Origin: Algoriphagus sp. TR-M9
Lineage (GTDB): Bacteria; Bacteroidota; Bacteroidia; Cytophagales; Cyclobacteriaceae
Assembly: GCF_027594545.1 (NCBI RefSeq)
Contig: NZ_CP115160.1
Location: forward strand, 2,241,001 to 2,305,000
Reading direction: 5' to 3'
Length of the DNA: 64,000 bases
Shown: one piece after another, positions 28,447 through 37,084 of the stretch
Layout: every line of letters begins with the position of its first letter
How positions within the stretch are numbered: the first letter of the stretch is position 1
Notes under the pieces: generated by a model
What the model was told of the DNA's origin: nothing
Databases searched by the model: none
Seen by the model: the letters and a program-made list of their open reading frames with translations, nothing else
Position numbers and translations under genes: made by a program

Positions 28447-28589
28447 CGCTTTTACGGCAGTAAAGAGCCTAAAGTAAAATAGGGTATGCTAAACTTAAGA
28501 ATAGAGGCTACTTCAGCCTGTCCCGCTACTGCGGGAGTCTTCAGTCTTCTGACCAGCTGAGCAAAGAGATAGTAGTTACTGGCATCATT
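28447..28589. repeat. 115-nt dispersed module, copy R1 (with 28-nt insertion)
   Basis: This copy aligns with 35422-35536. The first 68 nt (from CGCTTTT to ACTTC) have identical length in both copies, and the last 47 nt (from GTCTTC to TGG.ATCATT) also have identical length. Between them this copy has 28 extra nt (28515-28542) centred on the palindrome TCCCGCTACTGCGGGA. It is non-coding in all frames I checked. Confidence 0.6.
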
Positions 28590-28713
28590 CCGTATATCCA
28601 TGAAATTTTTTCCGTCCCAGAATACCTAGAAACTAACTCCCATATTTTTTGGGAAATCTTTTTTTTAGCATTTTCGTGAAGATTCTTGACATTTTTCACT
28701 AAAATAAAACAAC

Positions 28714-29034
28714 ATGATTGTCACTACCACAAACTCACTGGATGGCTATTCCATCACAGATTACCTTGGAATAGTATCCGGCGAAACCATCATCGGAGCC
28801 AATGTATTTAAGGACTTTTTCGCTAGCATCACGGATATCGTAGGTGGAAGATCAGCCGCATACGAGCGTGTGCTGAGAGAAGCAAAGGCTACGGCCATGT
28901 CCGAAATGGAAATGCAGGCCCGGGCTTTTGGCGCCAATGCAATAATAGGAATAGACTTGGATTACGAGACTATACGCGACGGCATGCTTATGGTCACTGC
29001 AAGCGGTACAGCCGTAAAAATCCTTAAGTCATAA
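28714..29034 (+). CDS. YbjQ / heavy-metal-binding-domain (UPF0145) protein
   Basis: This is a 106-residue protein matching the YbjQ family over its full length: [40 protein letters not shown], an amphipathic helix with [16 protein letters not shown], and [12 protein letters not shown]. The family forms pentamers; the physiological role is not established and the metal-binding label is an old annotation. It is monocistronic, with a bidirectional terminator directly after the stop. Confidence 0.9.
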   Translation: MIVTTTNSLDGYSITDYLGIVSGETIIGANVFKDFFASITDIVGGRSAAYERVLREAKATAMSEMEMQARAFGANAIIGIDLDYETIRDGMLMVTASGTAVKILKS

Positions 29035-29039
29035 ACCAT

Positions 29040-29067
29040 AAAAGTCCTGATTGTTCAGGACTTTTTT
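29040..29067. terminator. bidirectional intrinsic terminator
   Basis: AAAAGTCCTGA (29040-29050) pairs with TCAGGACTTTT (29055-29065) around a 4-nt loop, with a T-run on the + side. The stop codon of the convergent ferredoxin-like gene (29055) lies within the stem. Confidence 0.85.
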
Positions 29068-29297
29068 AGTTGTACCATTACTTTATCCACGTCGGTTTTT
29101 TTACAAAAATGATCCCCGACGATCACATTGGGAGCTGTCTTGCACATGTCCATGCATTTGGTTTTGATCAACTTGCAAGTGCCTTTTAACCCAGTAGAAT
29201 TGCACTGGCTTTTGAGTTCCTTCCCAAGCTTTTTTGCACCCGCTTTTTTACAATCTGAACCGTTGCAAATAAATATCAATTTTCTACTGTGCTTCAT
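29055..29297 (-). CDS. small (2Fe-2S) ferredoxin-like protein, thioredoxin-like fold
   Basis: From the ATG at 29297 this is an 80-residue protein; the ATG shares one base with the stop of the upstream gene (TAATG), which fixes the start better than frames reaching back to 29333. Cysteines occur as FICNGSDCKK, then SQCNST, GTCKLIKTKCMDMC and FCKK. The first Cys plus the CxxxC-type cluster later fit the thioredoxin-like [2Fe-2S] ferredoxin family (related to the NuoE C-terminal domain), though spacing should be checked. It follows a DUF819 membrane protein in the same transcript. Confidence 0.8.
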   Translation of the reverse strand: MKHSRKLIFICNGSDCKKAGAKKLGKELKSQCNSTGLKGTCKLIKTKCMDMCKTAPNVIVGDHFCKKTDVDKVMVQLKKS

Positions 29298-30550
29298 TAC
29301 CCTCCTGCTACTGCCTGCATCATCAATCCACATAGATATGCGCCATAAGTCCCTGCTGCGTATCCTATCACTGCTAGTAGTACGCCCACCGGTGCCAAAG
29401 AAGCATCAAATGCAGCTGCCACAATAGGAGCCGAAGCTGCCCCACCCACGTTAGCCTGAGAGCCCACCGCCACATAAAAGAACGGTGCTTTGATAATAAA
29501 TGCCACTATTAGCATAATCAAAATATGGAATATCATCCAAATAATCCCAACCACGAAAAGTAGTGGATTATCCAGTACCGCACCCAAATCCATCTGCATA
29601 CCTATAGTAGCTACCAGCACATAGAGTAATACACTACCCATCCTAGATGCCCCTGCCCCTTCCAGATTCCTGGCTTTGGTAAACGAAAGCATCAGACCTG
29701 AGGTGGTAGCAATTACCACAATCCAGAAAAAAGCTGAATCCAATGAGTATTGCTTCAGGGAGGGATAATTTTCAGCGATGAAAGGAGCAATCTGATCAGC
29801 TATCAAATGTGCCAAGCCGGTGACTCCAAACCCAACTCCCAGGATAGTCATGGTATCGGCAAGTGTAGGGATTTTCATTATACCTTTGCGAAACTCCTCG
29901 ATTCTGTCTCTTAGCGTATATATTTTAGAGGAATCAGCCTTGAAAAGCTTATCGACTACTTCTGGCTTCGCTGCCCAGTATAAAAGCACAGCCATCCATA
30001 AATTGGCCACTAAAACATCCACAGCAATCATCTGGCTGAAAAGGGCTGGACTAGGGCCAAAAACCTCGAGCATGGCCGTTTGATTAGCGCCTCCTCCTAT
30101 CCATGAACCCGCAATGGTGGACAAGCCTCGCCAGACTTCCTCTGGCCCGCTACCCCCTAGCAGCTCAGGTGCAAAAGTCCCCACAGTAAGCAAAGCAAGT
30201 GGTCCGCCCAGCATAATGCCCAGCGTCCCTGCCAAAAACATGGTGATCGCCTTCGGCCCTAATTTCAAAACTGCCTTGATATCTATACTAATGGTGAAAA
30301 GAACCAAGGAAGCTGGCAACAAATAGCGACTTGCTACGGCATATAAACCGGAGGATTCGCCTGAAATCAGTCCAAAAGTATTGGCTAAGGCAGGGATAAA
30401 ATAGCAAAGCAGAACGGTAGGTACTACACTATAAAACTTTTTCCAATAGTTATTGCTACTGGCTGAAGTGGCGAAAATCAATGCCAGTATGGCCATTAAT
30501 AAGCCAAAAACCACGGCATCGTTCGTGAGCAAGGGAGTTTGTTCTTCCAT
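29297..30550 (-). CDS. DUF819 family integral membrane protein
   Basis: This 417-residue protein has about ten to eleven hydrophobic helices. Family-typical segments are SNNYWKKFYSVVPTVLLCYF, SRYLLPASLVLFTISIDI, GTLGIMLGGPLALL, SWIGGGANQTAMLE and SQANVGGAASAPIVAAAF, the two Gly/Ala/Asn-rich re-entrant-like stretches typical of DUF819 (YjcL-like). A transport function is likely by fold similarity to sodium-coupled symporters, but the substrate is unknown. It overlaps the ferredoxin-like gene by one base. Confidence 0.88.
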   Translation of the reverse strand: MEEQTPLLTNDAVVFGLLMAILALIFATSASSNNYWKKFYSVVPTVLLCYFIPALANTFGLISGESSGLYAVASRYLLPASLVLFTISIDIKAVLKLGPKAITMFLAGTLGIMLGGPLALLTVGTFAPELLGGSGPEEVWRGLSTIAGSWIGGGANQTAMLEVFGPSPALFSQMIAVDVLVANLWMAVLLYWAAKPEVVDKLFKADSSKIYTLRDRIEEFRKGIMKIPTLADTMTILGVGFGVTGLAHLIADQIAPFIAENYPSLKQYSLDSAFFWIVVIATTSGLMLSFTKARNLEGAGASRMGSVLLYVLVATIGMQMDLGAVLDNPLLFVVGIIWMIFHILIMLIVAFIIKAPFFYVAVGSQANVGGAASAPIVAAAFDASLAPVGVLLAVIGYAAGTYGAYLCGLMMQAVAGG

Positions 30551-30607
30551 TTATAGTTGGGTAAGGGACTGCAACATTACCAACAAAAGCGCAAAAAGCC
30601 CAAAATT

Positions 30608-31246
30608 CTACCCCTTTCCATTTTCGAAGATCCCCAGCAATTCACTTAAGATCATCGCTGTAGCGCCCCAAACGACTTCTTGATCCACTTCGAAATAAGG
30701 CGTGTCCAATTTAAAATTATTACTGAGCGTAAGAATTTTCTTTTTTCGGTAGCTTGGCTCGAACAGTGTTTTGACCGAAGCTTGAATGATTCGCTCCACT
30801 TCCCGCTCTTCCGGCACAAAATCCGGGATCTCCTCGCTAAAGCCTATTACCGGACTGACCAAAAAATTGCTAGCTGGAATGAAAAGATCACTCATCTGAC
30901 CTATAATTTCCACACTATCAGGCTTAACCCCCACTTCTTCATTTGCTTCGCGCAGTGCTGTGGCTATGATATCCGCATCAAAATCTTCCATTTTTCCTCC
31001 TGGCAAGGCAATCTGCCCACTATGTACTCCAGGGTACTCCGGTCGCTTGATCAGGGGAAATAAGGCCTGATTTTGATCTGGATAAAAAAGTATCAAAACA
31101 GCCCCTTTTCTATGGTAAGCAGGTAAATTCTCTTCAAATCTCCTTTGATCCACCGGCATTGGAGACATCTTGACCTGAGCAGACTTTCCTGGGAGTGGGT
31201 AGCTCATTCCTTTGATAAGCAAGTCTTTTACCAGTCCAAACTCCAT
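30608..31246 (-). CDS. CoA pyrophosphatase-type Nudix hydrolase
   Basis: This is a 212-residue protein. The CoA-specific (UPF0035) signature precedes the Nudix box: LIKRPEYPGVHSGQIALPGG, then KMEDFDADIIATALREANEEVGV, the Asp-containing Nudix variant seen in the NudL/CoAse group. Expected reaction: hydrolysis of (oxidised) coenzyme A to phosphopantetheine and 3',5'-ADP. Its ATG shares one base with the stop of the upstream lipoprotein gene (TAATG), so the two are co-translated. Confidence 0.88.
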   Translation of the reverse strand: MEFGLVKDLLIKGMSYPLPGKSAQVKMSPMPVDQRRFEENLPAYHRKGAVLILFYPDQNQALFPLIKRPEYPGVHSGQIALPGGKMEDFDADIIATALREANEEVGVKPDSVEIIGQMSDLFIPASNFLVSPVIGFSEEIPDFVPEEREVERIIQASVKTLFEPSYRKKKILTLSNNFKLDTPYFEVDQEVVWGATAMILSELLGIFENGKG

Positions 31247-31929
31247 TAGCTCAAGTCTAGTCTATTGATTTTCTTATCTATATAGGAGGCATGCTCGTAG
31301 ATTTCCGCTGATTTATTCAGTTGAAACTGCTTTAAGACATGATTTTCTACATCAATAATCCAGGCCATGGGTCTGTACCCATCCACACCTTCAAAATACC
31401 CCAAAACCAAAAACTCGTTATCATTGAGCCACATCCCCTCTTCAAACATCCCGGAAGGCCCCATAAATAATAAGCGCTCCCGCATACCATCGCCCCTGTA
31501 CCAAACTACTTCCGAATCAGGATTCAGAAAAGGCGTATCTATATTTTCCTGCGCTTCTATTTTATAGCTATAAATATCAACTGTACCATTGCCAGATGGA
31601 TGTGGAAACTGATAGGGAAAAAGTGGATCTCCCTTCAAAATCGGGTTTCGTTCTGGCATCTCCATGGGATCTAAAGAATCTGTCATGGCCAGCTCAAAAG
31701 TAGAAGCATCAAACTCTCCCACTTTCTCCTGCCAGTGTGCTCTCCATTCCCCTTTTTGAAATAAGCCCCTATCGATTTCTGCTCGGTTTCTATTTAGTTC
31801 AGCCTCATTGGTAGCGAAAGACTCTGAAGATTCTTCTTCCGTGGATTCATCACTTCCGCAGGAGGTGAACATACTTAGTACTAAGCCGAAAACGACAATT
31901 TTCGAAAGATCTTTTAGAGGGCTCCCCAT
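31246..31929 (-). CDS. lipoprotein of unknown function
   Basis: From the ATG at 31929 (a TTG two codons earlier is rejected) this is a 227-residue protein with lipobox MFTSC and a following Asp/Glu-rich linker (residues about 25-45). The mature domain is beta-rich with many Trp and Tyr (EWRAHWQEKVGEF, YSYKIEAQENIDTPFLNPDS, GYFEGVDGYRPMAWIIDVE). I do not recognise a family. It lies first in a two-gene unit with the CoA-type Nudix gene, but the pairing suggests no obvious common task. Its leader contains an unusual hairpin (31970-32008). Confidence 0.7.
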   Translation of the reverse strand: MGSPLKDLSKIVVFGLVLSMFTSCGSDESTEEESSESFATNEAELNRNRAEIDRGLFQKGEWRAHWQEKVGEFDASTFELAMTDSLDPMEMPERNPILKGDPLFPYQFPHPSGNGTVDIYSYKIEAQENIDTPFLNPDSEVVWYRGDGMRERLLFMGPSGMFEEGMWLNDNEFLVLGYFEGVDGYRPMAWIIDVENHVLKQFQLNKSAEIYEHASYIDKKINRLDLS

Positions 31930-31969
31930 AAACAAATGATTTGAGAAGGTTAAGCTAAGTCAGGACGGC

Positions 31970-32008
31970 TAAAAAACAAAAAAGGTTGGGACATTGACCC
32001 AACCTTTT
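31970..32008 (-). terminator. terminator-like hairpin in the leader of the lipoprotein gene
   Basis: On the minus strand an 11-bp perfect stem (AAAAGGTTGGG/CCCAACCTTTT, 7-nt loop) is followed by a T-rich run. It lies 40-80 nt upstream of the lipoprotein start, and no minus-strand gene precedes it until 33969, so it may be an attenuator or the terminator of an unseen transcript. Confidence 0.6.
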
Positions 32009-32244
32009 CCAGCTCTCAAACCTATTAAACCTATTGTAGATATTCATAATCTGAATATGCTCGAAAAGTATAAAATGTTTTCATATCCTCCAAACAATCG
32101 ATTGCGAAAGATTTTCAAAATTTTATTTCCCGAAAGATTTTGACTTATAACAGCTTAAAAATCAATGAAATCATATCTTAGTATTTAGGAAAAAAAATTT
32201 ATCAAAGTCACCGCTTTTCATCCAGTAAATTCCCCTTGTTTCGA

Positions 32245-33972
32245 ATGAATTTATCTCTTGCTAATCAGCTTGCCGACAAAATCCTTTCCGGCTACATCAC
32301 CTACATGGAAATGTTCAACATTTACACCCGGTTAGCTCCCCGATATTTCAGTGAAAAAGCCTGGCATGCAATCCAGCTCAACCACAAGCAAAGACTCAGA
32401 CTCTACAAGGATTTACTTTTCCCACTTGCTGCAGAATGCAAGGATATGCTTCAAGATAAAGTAGCCGATGTAGAGTTATGGAAAGCAGTGAAACATGAAT
32501 TTAGCCACTTAGTCTGCGAAAGATCGGACATAGAACTGGCAGAAACTTTTTTCAATTCTGCTATCCGGAAGATTTTCCCGAAAATGACAGTCGATCAGGA
32601 TCTGATGTTTGTCATGGAAGGCTATGAATCCTGTTCCATTTTAGAGTCCAGTGATCTGATCCGAACCTACCCTACTTCCCTTGGACTGGAGAAGGTGCTG
32701 CGCAAAATCCTAGATGATTATGACTTTGGTGCACCCTTTATGGATAAGGAGCAGGATATCAAATTCCTTACTGAGAGTGTACGCAAGGTGATTTTGACTA
32801 GATACAGGGTAGCACCAGATACCAAAACCCAGATCCTGAAATCTGTGTTTTACAGAAATAAAGCTGCTTATTTGATAGGAAGGACATTTTTGGGACATAA
32901 GTGGATGCCCTTTATCATTCCTGTCATGCATGGTCCCAAAGGAGTATTTGTGGACACCTTGATTTTTGATCCAAATTTGATGAGTAGCATGTTCAGCTTT
33001 ACCCGATCCTACTTTATGGTGGAAGCGGAAGTACCTTCGCAGATCGTAGGTTTTTTGAACTCTGTGATTCCGCACAAAAAAATCCACGAGCTCTATAATG
33101 CCATAGGCTTTAATAAACATGGAAAAACACTCTTTTATAGGGATTTTCTTCACCACTTAAACACGAGTGAGGACAAATTTGAAGTTGCTCCCGGAATCAA
33201 AGGCATGGTGATGACTGTGTTTACCTTGCCTTCTTTGAATATAGTTTTTAAGCTGATCAAGGATCACTTCGAGCCGCCGAAAAACATGACCAGACAAGAA
33301 GTGAAGGATAAGTACAAATTGGTATCCCTGCACGACAGGGTGGGAAGAATGGCCGACACCCACGAATTTGAATACTTCAGCATCCCACTGGACCGGGTGA
33401 GTGAGGAACTCATGATAGAACTCCGCAAAACCACCAATTCTCTGCTAAAAATCGATGGGGATCAGCTGGTCATCAAGCACCTGTACACCGAGCGTAAAAT
33501 GGAACCGCTAAACATGTTTCTGGAGCATTGTGATACAGAAGATGGTATCAGAGCAGTCAAAGGTTACGGCCGAGCCATTCTGCAGCTCGCTCAGGCCAAT
33601 ATCTTCCCGGGTGATATGATGACCAAAAACTTTGGGCTTACCCGACAGCGGAGGGTTATTTTTTATGATTACGATGAGATTGAGTTTTTGACCGATATGA
33701 ACTTCCGGGCCAAGCCCAAAGCCGAAACCTATGAGCAGATCTACGCCTCTGAGCCTTGGTATGACATTGCCAAAAACGACGTGTTCCCGGAAGATTTCAG
33801 GCGCTGGATGATAGGCAGAAAGGACATTAAAGAGGAGTTCATTTCCTATCACGAAAAGCTCTTTGATCCGAAACACTGGCAGGAAATCCAGCAGAAAATC
33901 AGAAATGGTGAACTGCTACATGCCTTTCCCTATCCGGAAGAAATCCGATTCAGACCGGAAGAAAAAATTTAA
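32245..33972 (+). CDS. aceK: isocitrate dehydrogenase kinase/phosphatase
   Basis: From the ATG at 32245 (a TTG at 32236 is rejected) this gives 575 residues, against 578 in E. coli. The bifunctional enzyme phosphorylates and dephosphorylates isocitrate dehydrogenase to divert flux to the glyoxylate bypass. Positions that matter in E. coli AceK fall at the same numbers here: Lys336 in VFKLIKDHF, Asp371 in DRVGRMAD, Asp457 in NIFPGDMMTKNFG and Asp475 in FYDYDEIEF. The signature YRNKAAYLIG and EPWYDIAKNDVFPEDF are also kept. No aceA or aceB is in the window. It overlaps the convergent gene by 4 nt. Confidence 0.93.
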   Translation: MNLSLANQLADKILSGYITYMEMFNIYTRLAPRYFSEKAWHAIQLNHKQRLRLYKDLLFPLAAECKDMLQDKVADVELWKAVKHEFSHLVCERSDIELAETFFNSAIRKIFPKMTVDQDLMFVMEGYESCSILESSDLIRTYPTSLGLEKVLRKILDDYDFGAPFMDKEQDIKFLTESVRKVILTRYRVAPDTKTQILKSVFYRNKAAYLIGRTFLGHKWMPFIIPVMHGPKGVFVDTLIFDPNLMSSMFSFTRSYFMVEAEVPSQIVGFLNSVIPHKKIHELYNAIGFNKHGKTLFYRDFLHHLNTSEDKFEVAPGIKGMVMTVFTLPSLNIVFKLIKDHFEPPKNMTRQEVKDKYKLVSLHDRVGRMADTHEFEYFSIPLDRVSEELMIELRKTTNSLLKIDGDQLVIKHLYTERKMEPLNMFLEHCDTEDGIRAVKGYGRAILQLAQANIFPGDMMTKNFGLTRQRRVIFYDYDEIEFLTDMNFRAKPKAETYEQIYASEPWYDIAKNDVFPEDFRRWMIGRKDIKEEFISYHEKLFDPKHWQEIQQKIRNGELLHAFPYPEEIRFRPEEKI

Positions 33973-34736
33973 AACTTCTCCTCTACCCCTAATCCAAATA
34001 GCGCAAAATCATATTTGACAGGGTCCTCAGGATCAAATTCACGTAGCCGTTCGGTCAACTCCATAGCCGTAAGCCAGTCGGTTTGCTTTCGCTGAATTAG
34101 GCCAAGTTTACGTGCCACACGGTCTACATGCAGGTCACATGGACAGACCAGCTGGGCAGGTGAGATTCGTTTCCAAAGCCCAAAATCCACTCCCTGAGCG
34201 TCCTGGCGCACCATCCACCTCAGGTACATATTGATCCTTTTGCAAGCGGACTTTCTAGCTGGAGAAGCAATATGCTTTTGGGTGCGCACTGGAGCCTCCG
34301 GAAGGGAAAAGAAATACTCCTTGAACTCGATCAACATATTCTCCATAGCGTTCTGAGTCCCGTTTTGTCCCAAAATAAATGCATCCTCCAAGGAAGTATG
34401 TCTTCGATAGAACCAGCTCAGAAAGTGAATGAAATAAAGGGCATCTATGTCATTGAACGTTCTATGTTTGAAATTGAGAAAAACTTTCAGATCACTTTCC
34501 TGATGATGAAGCAAAAAATCATGGGGAGCATCGTCCATCATTCTGAACAGCTCAAGGCACTTATTAATGATAGTTTTTCTTTGGCCCCAGGCCAAAATGG
34601 AAGCAAAAAAACCGGTGATTTCTATATCCTCTCTTTTCGAAAATCTATGGGGAATGGAAATCGGATCCAGAGGAATAAATCCGGGCTGATTGTATTGCCC
34701 TACTTTCTCATCCAAAAAACCCTTCAGATCCTGCAT
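33969..34736 (-). CDS. TIGR02757/DUF2400 family protein
   Basis: This is a 255-residue protein from the ATG at 34736, which shares one base with the upstream stop (TGATG). Characteristic stretches are PHRFSKREDIEITGFFASIL, WGQRKTIINKC, KHRTFNDIDALYFIHFL, CKRINMYLRWMVRQD and PCDLHVDRVARKLGL. The last two resemble a helix-hairpin-helix DNA-glycosylase-like C-terminal part, and a nucleic-acid role has been suggested for the family but not, as far as I know, shown. It is widespread as a single-copy gene in Bacteroidota. It converges on aceK. Confidence 0.88.
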   Translation of the reverse strand: MQDLKGFLDEKVGQYNQPGFIPLDPISIPHRFSKREDIEITGFFASILAWGQRKTIINKCLELFRMMDDAPHDFLLHHQESDLKVFLNFKHRTFNDIDALYFIHFLSWFYRRHTSLEDAFILGQNGTQNAMENMLIEFKEYFFSLPEAPVRTQKHIASPARKSACKRINMYLRWMVRQDAQGVDFGLWKRISPAQLVCPCDLHVDRVARKLGLIQRKQTDWLTAMELTERLREFDPEDPVKYDFALFGLGVEEKF

Positions 34737-35290
34737 CAAAGCGCTACTTTTACCTCTCCGCCTTGAGTTCCGTCAAACCACTTGAAAAAGAGCTCATTCT
34801 CTACTTTTTCAGAAACGTGCCAATCAAAGCACTTGATATTGGTGAGAGATCTCAGTGAGTCCTCATCGGGATTGTACAAGCAGATATCGAAATCCGGAAG
34901 ATCCTTAGACTCGGTACTGTTCCACTTTTCCAGCAAAAATCCTTCTTCGAGAACCCTTACTTTCTTACCGAAAACGAAATCACTCAAAACGGTAGGCACC
35001 CCGTCTTTTCTCCGAAACTGGAATGCAGAGGGACCAAAAACAATCTGCTTGATCATTTTGGCTTCCAGGAGTTCATTGGAATAAGGGAGCTCCTCCCACT
35101 CTGATTCCTTGAGTACTACTTTCTTTCCCTCTGGCTTTAGTCTGGCCAGAAAACTAGACAGCAATGAAAAAACATAGGTAAACCCTATGAACAACAAACC
35201 AAAACTCGCCAGTATGGGATAGGAAATGATGAAAATCAAATTCCAGATAAATTTGAAAGTCTGGTGGAAGAAATATTGAACCTTGTTCAT
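34736..35290 (-). CDS. membrane-anchored protein of unknown function
   Basis: From the ATG at 35290 this is a 184-residue protein; the frame extends to 35311 through a GTG but the first hydrophobic helix is complete with the ATG. Residues about 8-50 form one or two membrane helices (FIWNLIFIISYPILASFGLL), followed by a cytosolic or periplasmic domain of about 130 residues with EEG, WNST and WFDGTQGGEVK. The family is not recognised. The one-base overlap with the TIGR02757 gene implies co-translation. Confidence 0.65.
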   Translation of the reverse strand: MNKVQYFFHQTFKFIWNLIFIISYPILASFGLLFIGFTYVFSLLSSFLARLKPEGKKVVLKESEWEELPYSNELLEAKMIKQIVFGPSAFQFRRKDGVPTVLSDFVFGKKVRVLEEGFLLEKWNSTESKDLPDFDICLYNPDEDSLRSLTNIKCFDWHVSEKVENELFFKWFDGTQGGEVKVAL

Positions 35291-35364
35291 AGCCGCTGAG
35301 GTGGAGCACAAAATTAGTGGCTAGTCTATAGGAAAGCAAAGTTCCACCCTAAAACCTAGCCCAC

Positions 35365-35398
35365 AAAAAAACCATCCGCCCTAAGGAAGATGGTTTTT
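35365..35398 (-). terminator. intrinsic terminator (minus strand)
   Basis: On the minus strand AAAAACCATC pairs with GATGGTTTTT around a 12-nt loop, followed by more T. It probably ends transcripts from the LysM gene, whose stop is at 35619; the repeat R2 would then be in its 3' UTR. Confidence 0.7.
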
Positions 35399-35421
35399 CA
35401 AATTAGTATTTTCTGATTATT

Positions 35422-35536
35422 CGCTTTTCTGCCAGTAAGTAGGCTAAAGCAATATATCACATGTTAAATTTTAGAATTGAGGCCACTTCGGTCTTCCGAC
35501 CGGATAAGCGAAGGATCTAAGGTGACTGGAATCATT
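35422..35536. repeat. 115-nt dispersed module, copy R2
   Basis: This is the uninterrupted partner of the copy at 28447. It includes a small perfect hairpin, CGGTC/GACCG, with a TTCC loop near 35489. No reading frame is conserved between the copies. The rest of the gap up to 35618 shows nothing definable. Confidence 0.6.
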
Positions 35537-35618
35537 GGGGATAACCATAATGTATTTTATGTATATCCGTTATTCTCTCCGTAAAATAACATAGGACATT
35601 ACGGACCATCATTTTATT

Positions 35619-36770
35619 TTAATACATCACTTCCACAGGGAATCTGCTATTGACCGCTTTCAATTGGTCAAAAGCAGCTTGGGAAAGCTTAATGACCAAT
35701 TTGCCATTGTCGCCTGTTTCTGGAAGCGTGCCTACCACACGGGCAAAAATAGTGATGTCATTTTCTTCATTTTTCACCCTCATGATTGTACCTACCGGAG
35801 CTGTGCGGTGCAGAACCAAGTACTTTTTATGTCCTCCAGTGCCTTCGATCAACTCTGCCTGTCCGGTTTCTTTGATGTTTTTGAATCCTCCAGAGGCATT
35901 TTCATCAGCTGGCTCCACCATCATTTCGTCCACGGAATTAACTACTTTGGGCTGCCCAATCACAGGAACGGTAGAAACTTGTACATCACCTCTTCCCACT
36001 TTTAATACTTGTCCTTCCTGAAGATTATTGGAGGTCAGAGCATTCCAAGTAATCAAATCTTCCACGCGTGCCTCATACCTGCTGGCGATAGAAAAAAGCG
36101 TTTCGCCTACCTGTACTTCATGCGAAACCCAATCACCCTGTACCATAGGTTCGCTGGTCTGAACTGGTTCGCTAGCAGCTTTTTTCTCTACAGGCGCAGG
36201 CTTTTCTTCCGGCTTAGCTTTCTTTGGAGCAGGTTCGGCTTTTTTCTCAGGAGCAGGTGTTGATTTCACCACCTCCGTCGAGGTTGCTACCGCCACAACT
36301 GGTTCTGGAGCTTCAGCCGGTGTTTCTGCCACAGCTTTTTCAATGATCAGTGATTGGCCTACACTCAAGTCGTTTCCTTTCAGCTCATTGGACTTCATCA
36401 CTTCATCCACGGTCACACCATATTTTTTAGAAATACTGAAAAGGGTCTCACCTGGGACCACCTTATGCAATACTGCACCCGCTGGAAGTTCTGACTTTGG
36501 GATAAAAGGAACTCTGATGGTCTGACCGATTTTCAAACCGCTCTTTAATACCGGGTTTGCATCGACTATATCTCCTACAGGAGCCTGATATCTTCTAGAA
36601 ATCCCAAACAGTGTTTCCTTTGGCTCTACTTCGTGAATGATGAATGATTGGTCACCTACGCGCTCCACTCCTACAGAGTCTGCAGATACTAGGCTAGACG
36701 CCATTGCTAGAGAAGAAGAAAGGAGAAATGAGAGGATAAATGACCAGATGATCTTTGCTCTATTATTCAT
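35619..36770 (-). CDS. LysM-repeat protein with RlpA-like C-terminal domain
   Basis: Starting at the ATG at 36770 gives 383 residues with a clean signal peptide (about 1-25); the frame extends further upstream but without a plausible start. There are three LysM domains: HEVEPKETLFGISRRYQAPV, HKVVPGETLFSISKKYGVTV and, after a Pro/Ala/Lys-rich linker, HEVQVGETLFSIASRYEARV. The last 70 residues (YLVLHRTAPVGTIMRVKNEE, ARVVGTLPETGDN) resemble the double-psi beta-barrel of RlpA-type proteins. It is likely a periplasmic peptidoglycan-binding protein; whether the C-terminal domain is enzymatic is uncertain. Confidence 0.88.
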   Translation of the reverse strand: MNNRAKIIWSFILSFLLSSSLAMASSLVSADSVGVERVGDQSFIIHEVEPKETLFGISRRYQAPVGDIVDANPVLKSGLKIGQTIRVPFIPKSELPAGAVLHKVVPGETLFSISKKYGVTVDEVMKSNELKGNDLSVGQSLIIEKAVAETPAEAPEPVVAVATSTEVVKSTPAPEKKAEPAPKKAKPEEKPAPVEKKAASEPVQTSEPMVQGDWVSHEVQVGETLFSIASRYEARVEDLITWNALTSNNLQEGQVLKVGRGDVQVSTVPVIGQPKVVNSVDEMMVEPADENASGGFKNIKETGQAELIEGTGGHKKYLVLHRTAPVGTIMRVKNEENDITIFARVVGTLPETGDNGKLVIKLSQAAFDQLKAVNSRFPVEVMY

Positions 36771-37084
36771 AGAAATTGCTGAAATTGGGAATAAACGTGT
36801 TTGAAATGCAAGATTAATTTTCATAGCCGTGAGTCGCAAGAATTATGCTAGAAAAGAATAGATTCGAAATCTCATCAATTATTCCGATTTAATGAAAAGA
36901 ATCAGTTTTTACGCGTATTTCGTATCTTTTACTATTCTTTGGGCTTAAATTTCCAAAGCATGAAGCTGAGCTAAAAAAGTTAGGAATGAAATTCAAATGT
37001 TGCTTTATCCATGGGGTACCATAAATCCGCAAGATATTACCGAAATGTGCTCAGTATGGCAAATGAATCATCAACAAACCACAA
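36771..37084. other. intergenic region between divergent genes
   Basis: This 314-nt stretch should carry the promoters of the LysM gene (-) and the NfeD gene (+). I only find imperfect -7 candidates, such as TATTCTTTG near 36933 (+, one base too long) and TAATCTTG near 36813 (-, one mismatch). No ORF or repeat is clear. Confidence 0.4.
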
